From the NCBI RefSeq assembly GCF_000768705.1, contig NZ_AVPJ01000015.1, positions 1 through 64,000 on the forward strand: DNA of 64,000 nt, in the 5' to 3' direction. The position numbers and the translations under genes were made by a program. The notes beneath the pieces are model-generated. The model made no database searches. It had not been told where the DNA came from and saw only the letters and a list, made by a program, of their open reading frames with translations. Of this stretch, positions 60,256-64,000 are shown piece by piece. The stretch's first letter is position 1, and each line of letters begins with the position of its first letter. This DNA is from Knoellia sinensis KCTC 19936. GTDB lineage: Bacteria > Actinomycetota > Actinomycetes > Actinomycetales > Dermatophilaceae.

Positions 60256-61791
60256 TCAGTTCACCTGACGCTCGCGGCCCTCCCAGTACGGCTCGCGCAG
60301 CTTGAACTTCTGGAGTTTGCCGGTCGCGGTGCGGACCAGTTCGTCCCTGAACTCCACGGACGTCGGCGCCTTGTAGCCCGCGACCTTGGACTTGCAGTAG
60401 GCGATGAGTTCGGCTTCGGTGAGGGTGGATTCGGGCGTCAGGACGACGAGCGCCTTGATCGTCTCGCCCCACTTGTCGCTCGGAACGCCGATCACCGCGA
60501 CTTCGGAAACGTCGGGGTGGGAGAAGATCACGTCCTCGACCTCGATGGAGGACACGTTCTCCCCGCCGGTGATGATGACGTCCTTCTTGCGGTCCGCGAT
60601 CGACAGGAAGCCGTCGTCGTCGATGGTTCCGCCGTCGCCCGTGTGGAACCACCCGTCGGCCAAGGCGCGCTCGGTCTCGTCGGGCAGGTCCCAGTAGCCC
60701 TCCAGGACGACGTTGGAGCGGGCCAGAACTTCGCCGTTCTCGTCGACCTTGAGAGTGACCCCGAGTGCGGGCGACCCTTGGCGGACCAGTTTGGTGGCCC
60801 GCTCCTCGCTGCTCAGGTCATCCCACTCGGATCGGCTCCGGTTGATCGTGAGCAGGGGCGAGGTCTCGGTCAGGCCATAGATCTGGATGAACTCCCAGCC
60901 CAACTCCTGCTCCATGCGCACGATCGTCTTGGTCGGAGGGGGAGCGCCGGCGCAGATGAGCCGCACGCGGTCCCGTCCCGGGACCGGGCCCTCCCACGAT
61001 GCGGCCGCGTCGAGGACGGAGTTCACGACCGCAGGGGCCGCGCACAGCACCGTCACCCCATGCCGTTCGACCCGACGCAGGATCTCGGCACCGTCGACCT
61101 TGCGCAACACGATCTGGGGGATGCCCAGCCCGGCCGTCGCGAACGGCATCCCCCAGCCATTGGCGTGGAACATCGGCAGCGTGTGCAGGTAGACGTCACG
61201 GTCGCTGAGCCCGGCGTGCATGGCGAAGGTCGTGGCGTTCACCCAGATGTTGCGATGGGTGATCTGCACACCCTTGGGGCGGGCCGTCGTGCCGGAGGTG
61301 TAGTTGATCGTGGCGGTGGCGGCTTCGTCCCGCTCCCACGGGGTCGGCTCCGTGTCGAGCAGCATGAAGTCGTCGTCGTCGCCGAGGACGAAGGTGTGCT
61401 CGCACTCCACGTCGCGCAGCGAGTCACGCAGTTCGGGGTCGATGTAGAGCACTCGGCAGCCGGAGTGCTTGACGATGAACTCGACCTCCGGGGGTGCGAG
61501 TCGGAAGTTGATCGGCACGAGCACCCGGCCGTAGCCGCTGACGCCGAAGAACGCCGCCAGCAATCGAGCGCTGTTGTGCGACACGATGCCGACCCGCTCG
61601 CCGGGTGCGATGCCGAGTGAGTCGAGCTTGGCCGCGATCGCGCGAGCACGCACCCCGACCTCGCCGTAGGTGAGGCTGTCCCAGGACTCGGCCACCTGGT
61701 CCGGTTCGTCGATGACGCCGACCCGATCCGCATAGACCGTCGTCGCGCGGTCCAGGAAATCCATCACCGAGAACGGTACGAACACGTCCAT
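60256..61791 (-). CDS. Acyl-CoA synthetase (AMP-forming, fatty-acid type)
   Basis: 511 residues from ATG 61791 (MDVFVPFSVMDFL) with GTGGAG upstream. P-loop INYTSGTTARPKGVQITHRN; IYGLTETSPLLTINRS; DGWFHTGDGGTIDDDGFLSI; hinge and catalytic Lys in DRKKDVIITGGENVSSIEVE and RTATGKLQKFKLRE. It activates a carboxylic acid, probably a fatty acid, to the CoA ester. It may serve the nearby acyl-CoA dehydrogenases, although it is transcribed separately. Confidence 0.93.
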   Translation of the reverse strand: MDVFVPFSVMDFLDRATTVYADRVGVIDEPDQVAESWDSLTYGEVGVRARAIAAKLDSLGIAPGERVGIVSHNSARLLAAFFGVSGYGRVLVPINFRLAPPEVEFIVKHSGCRVLYIDPELRDSLRDVECEHTFVLGDDDDFMLLDTEPTPWERDEAATATINYTSGTTARPKGVQITHRNIWVNATTFAMHAGLSDRDVYLHTLPMFHANGWGMPFATAGLGIPQIVLRKVDGAEILRRVERHGVTVLCAAPAVVNSVLDAAASWEGPVPGRDRVRLICAGAPPPTKTIVRMEQELGWEFIQIYGLTETSPLLTINRSRSEWDDLSSEERATKLVRQGSPALGVTLKVDENGEVLARSNVVLEGYWDLPDETERALADGWFHTGDGGTIDDDGFLSIADRKKDVIITGGENVSSIEVEDVIFSHPDVSEVAVIGVPSDKWGETIKALVVLTPESTLTEAELIAYCKSKVAGYKAPTSVEFRDELVRTATGKLQKFKLREPYWEGRERQVN

Positions 61792-61908
61792 CTCCACTTC
61801 GTCGTCTAAGGCAACCGGGCTCGCCCCATCATGACGTCCGCCCGGCGCCTTGACCACGACTCGACACGATTGCCCACGAGACGAGACGCGCGTAGGTAGG
61901 TTGCGCAG

Positions 61909-62418
61909 GTGCCCAATGACATCGACGGGGCGGAGCTGCCCAGCTTCGCGAGCGACCTTGCGACCGAGCTCCGAGTGCTCGGACTCGTTGCCGGTTTCGC
62001 AGTGGCCGCCGTCCTGCTGTGGCAGGGCCTGGTCATGTTCGGTCCGGCATGGGCCGTTTCGCAGGGTCACGGGGTTCGCGGCGAGTTCGTGGTCGAGTTG
62101 CACCGATGCGGCAAGGAATGCGACCACTACGGCACGTTCACGAGCTCTGGCGGTGATGTCACGTTCGAGAAGGTCAATCTCATTCGTGGCGGTGGGGCTT
62201 TGGGTGAGCGCATCCCCGCTGTGCACGTGGGCGAGGACGACCCGCCGACGAAGGTCTACGCCGAGGAGTCGAACGGCTTGCTGTTCAGCGTCGGGCTCAT
62301 CGTGGTGGGTGCTTTTGCGATCGTGGCGACCCTGGGCGTCCTCATCGAAGGCGTTGTGCTGTGGCGGCGGCAGCAGAGCGCCGAAGACGCTTGGCTGGAA
62401 CGTTTGAGGCAAGCATGA
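61909..62418 (+). CDS. Membrane protein with two helices and an extracellular loop
   Basis: 169 residues from GTG 61909. Helices at VLGLVAGFAVAAVLLWQGLV and LLFSVGLIVVGAFAIVATLG enclose a ~75-residue loop containing HRCGKECDHYGTF, probably outside the cell with a disulphide. The ends are cytoplasmic. I do not recognise a family. The gene is divergent from the acyl-CoA synthetase. Confidence 0.75.
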   Translation: MPNDIDGAELPSFASDLATELRVLGLVAGFAVAAVLLWQGLVMFGPAWAVSQGHGVRGEFVVELHRCGKECDHYGTFTSSGGDVTFEKVNLIRGGGALGERIPAVHVGEDDPPTKVYAEESNGLLFSVGLIVVGAFAIVATLGVLIEGVVLWRRQQSAEDAWLERLRQA

Positions 62419-62514
62419 GGGGCCGCGGCCCGGTGTCCGACACGGCTCGCGAGCCGCCTTGCCTGGCGGTCGCGCGTGGCGGGTTGTCGGAGTCGAGTCC
62501 TAGGCTGATCAACC

Positions 62515-62889
62515 ATGGCGTCCGCTGAGCGACCTCCCGTGCCCGTCGAGTGGATCGAACGACTCTCGGCGATGCTTGCACCTTTCCCAGAGGTGCGGGA
62601 GCACGATGCCTGGATCGGCATGGCATGGAAGGTGCGCTCGGCGACGGTCGCCCACGTCTTCGGCGGCGAGGACCAGTTGTTTCGCATCACGTTCAGGGCC
62701 GAGGCCGACGAGGTGATGGCCTTCCAGCACATGGGCGACCCCTATTTCAAAGCGAGTTGGGGCAGCAACGTCGTGGGCCTGCTGCTCGATGAGAACACCG
62801 ATTGGGGCGAGGTGGAGGAACTCCTCATCGAGTCCTACTGCATCCAGGCCCCGCCGGCCCTCGCGGAGCAGGTGCTCCGCCCGGTGTAG
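62515..62889 (+). CDS. MmcQ/YjbR-like protein
   Basis: 124 residues from ATG 62515. The pattern FPEVREHDAWIGMAWKVRSA, ...HVFGGEDQLFRITFRA and GDPYFKASWGSNVVGLLLD..DWGEVEELLIESY fits the CyaY-like MmcQ/YjbR fold, including the conserved C-terminal helix. The function of these small proteins is unclear (DNA binding has been proposed). It stands alone. Confidence 0.75.
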   Translation: MASAERPPVPVEWIERLSAMLAPFPEVREHDAWIGMAWKVRSATVAHVFGGEDQLFRITFRAEADEVMAFQHMGDPYFKASWGSNVVGLLLDENTDWGEVEELLIESYCIQAPPALAEQVLRPV

Positions 62890-62907
62890 CCCCAACCCTG
62901 CGCAGTG

Positions 62908-64000
62908 TCAGCCGATGTCGCGCAGCCGCACCCCGACCGCTCCCACGCCGATGGCCACGAACGCCACGGCCAAGGCCACGATGCCGGGCGCCGACGTGAA
63001 GGCCTCCACCGGCGATTGAGGCACGTGCGAGAACGGGGACAGAGCCGAGAGCCAGTCGGGGAAGCGCAACAGGTCTCCGAGATACGCCTCGATCAGGGCG
63101 AACGCGAAGACCGCCCACGCGAGCCCGGCCCACCGAGGCAGCCAGCCCAACAGCAGCACGGCTGCACCCAGTACCACCAGGGTGGCCGGCAAGAGTTCGA
63201 CGGCGGCACCCGCGATTGATCCGAAGCTCCCCCAGTCATCGCCGACGACTCCGTGAGCGGTCGCCATCGCCACTCCGATGAGCGTCACATTGACGATGGT
63301 CGCCACGAGCGTGACTGCCAGCGAGCCCACGAGCCAACGGGTTCGGGGCAGCGCGGTCGAGAGCACCAATTCGGCACGGCCGGCCTCCTCCTCCGCGCGC
63401 AGGCGCAGCACCGCCGACACCGAGAACGCCGTCGCGACGGCGACGAGCAGCAGCGCCGAGTAGGCGAAGAATCCCTCCAGCACGTCGCCTTCTCCCACGG
63501 CGATCAGGTCGGCCATCTCGGGGTTGTCCGCGAGGAGGCTGCGCACCTCCTTCCCGAGGGAGCCGAACAGGGCCGCGGTGATGACGAGCCCTGTGGCCCA
63601 GCCGATCCAGAGTCCGCGCTGCAGCCGCAGAGCCAGCCCCACCGGCGTCCCGAGGGAGGCGCTCGCGTGACTGTTCCCGGGTCGGGGTTGGATGAGTCCG
63701 GCTCCCGCGTCGCGGTGGACCGTGAGGTATGCCGTGAGCGCCAGTCCCGCGACCGCCGCTAGGAGGAGCGGTGCGAGCCACACCCACGCGACCTCGCCGA
63801 AGGGTCGAAGCTCCTGGGTCCAGCCGAAGGGACTGAGCCGCGCGAGGACTGAATCGCCGACGGCCCCGACACCGCGGACGAGGAAGGCGAAACCCAGGAC
63901 TGCGCCCGAGATGCCGAGGGCCAGCCGGGCTGACGCGGTCACCTGCGCGACAGCTGCCGCCAAGGCGGTGAAGACCAGACCGATTCCGGTGAGCGAGATC
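62908..64000 (-). CDS. ABC-2 type exporter permease (5' end outside window)
   Basis: The frame is open to the window edge; the visible ~363 residues are the C-terminal two-thirds. Multiple membrane helices: LALGISGAVLGFAFLVRGVG, WVWLAPLLLAAVAGLALTAY, WIGWATGLVITAALFGSL, VEAFTSAPGIVALAVAFVAI. The inner charged loop LRLRAEEEAGRAELVLSTAL is typical of the family annotated as polyketide-antibiotic exporter permeases, where E-E-A-G-R-E/L is strongly conserved. The N-terminal part and any ATPase partner lie beyond the window. Confidence 0.85.
   Translation of the reverse strand, partial: ISLTGIGLVFTALAAAVAQVTASARLALGISGAVLGFAFLVRGVGAVGDSVLARLSPFGWTQELRPFGEVAWVWLAPLLLAAVAGLALTAYLTVHRDAGAGLIQPRPGNSHASASLGTPVGLALRLQRGLWIGWATGLVITAALFGSLGKEVRSLLADNPEMADLIAVGEGDVLEGFFAYSALLLVAVATAFSVSAVLRLRAEEEAGRAELVLSTALPRTRWLVGSLAVTLVATIVNVTLIGVAMATAHGVVGDDWGSFGSIAGAAVELLPATLVVLGAAVLLLGWLPRWAGLAWAVFAFALIEAYLGDLLRFPDWLSALSPFSHVPQSPVEAFTSAPGIVALAVAFVAIGVGAVGVRLRDIG

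Overview
The window is high-GC actinobacterial chromosome. GTG and TTG starts, 4-nt start/stop overlaps, a FurA-type regulator next to a catalase, and several LacI-regulated sugar loci fit the Micrococcales. Intrasporangiaceae is my best guess, with low confidence and from style alone. All calls come from reading the sequence; no database search was run.

Layout. (1) 1-12050 is an accessory island. It opens with the 3' end of an Rhs/YD-repeat polymorphic toxin (Rhs core, Hint autoprocessing domain, short C-terminal toxin) and its overlapping immunity gene. A displaced second toxin tip and immunity gene follow, the latter split by an IS4-family element with a perfect 10-bp target duplication. 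Two IS110-family transposase remnants, a DUF4238 gene, an unrecognised gene, a pRiA4b ORF-3 family gene and two decayed toxin-antitoxin remnants follow. The island ends at 12008-12049 in the 3' part of a tRNA-Arg(ACG), the footprint of an integration site. (2) 12165-24899 is a sugar-type uptake and catabolism locus of unknown substrate: hydroxyacid dehydrogenase, DegT aminotransferase, two amidohydrolases, a carbohydrate ABC importer, a DapA-family aldolase, an epimerase, a LacI regulator and a secreted propeller protein. Four intergenic palindromes resembling GAGAAAAC/GTTTTCTC look like operators of one regulon. (3) 25059-38388 is a complete sialic-acid scavenging locus: secreted sialidase, esterase, GntR regulator, oligopeptide-type ABC importer, and NanA, NanK, NanE and a SIS-domain deaminase. 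The fused permease-ATPase gene carries an in-frame amber codon. (4) 38610-44553 holds Fur plus catalase, an ankyrin protein, an SMP-30 lactonase overlapping an unusual glucose-6-phosphate-dehydrogenase-like gene, and a FUSC membrane protein.

(5) 44525-54293 is the most interesting part. A LarA-family (nickel-pincer) racemase/epimerase homologue sits with larB, larC and larE, uronate isomerase UxaC, fructuronate reductase/mannitol dehydrogenase UxuB, a gluconokinase (frameshifted here) and a LacI regulator. No mannonate dehydratase is visible. The gene set suggests glucuronate -> fructuronate -> mannonate -> (nickel-dependent 2-epimerisation) gluconate -> 6-phosphogluconate, a route that enters the pentose phosphate pathway instead of going through KDG.

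(6) 54371-64000 looks like ordinary chromosome: a dimethylargininase-like enzyme, a permuted papain-like protein, two acyl-CoA dehydrogenases, an acyl-CoA synthetase, small membrane proteins, a YjbR-type protein and a truncated ABC-2 permease, with strong hairpin terminators between convergent genes. Seven ORFs in the first 47 kb are broken by single-base changes. Some may be sequence errors, and that should be kept in mind for the gluconokinase and the sialic-acid transporter.
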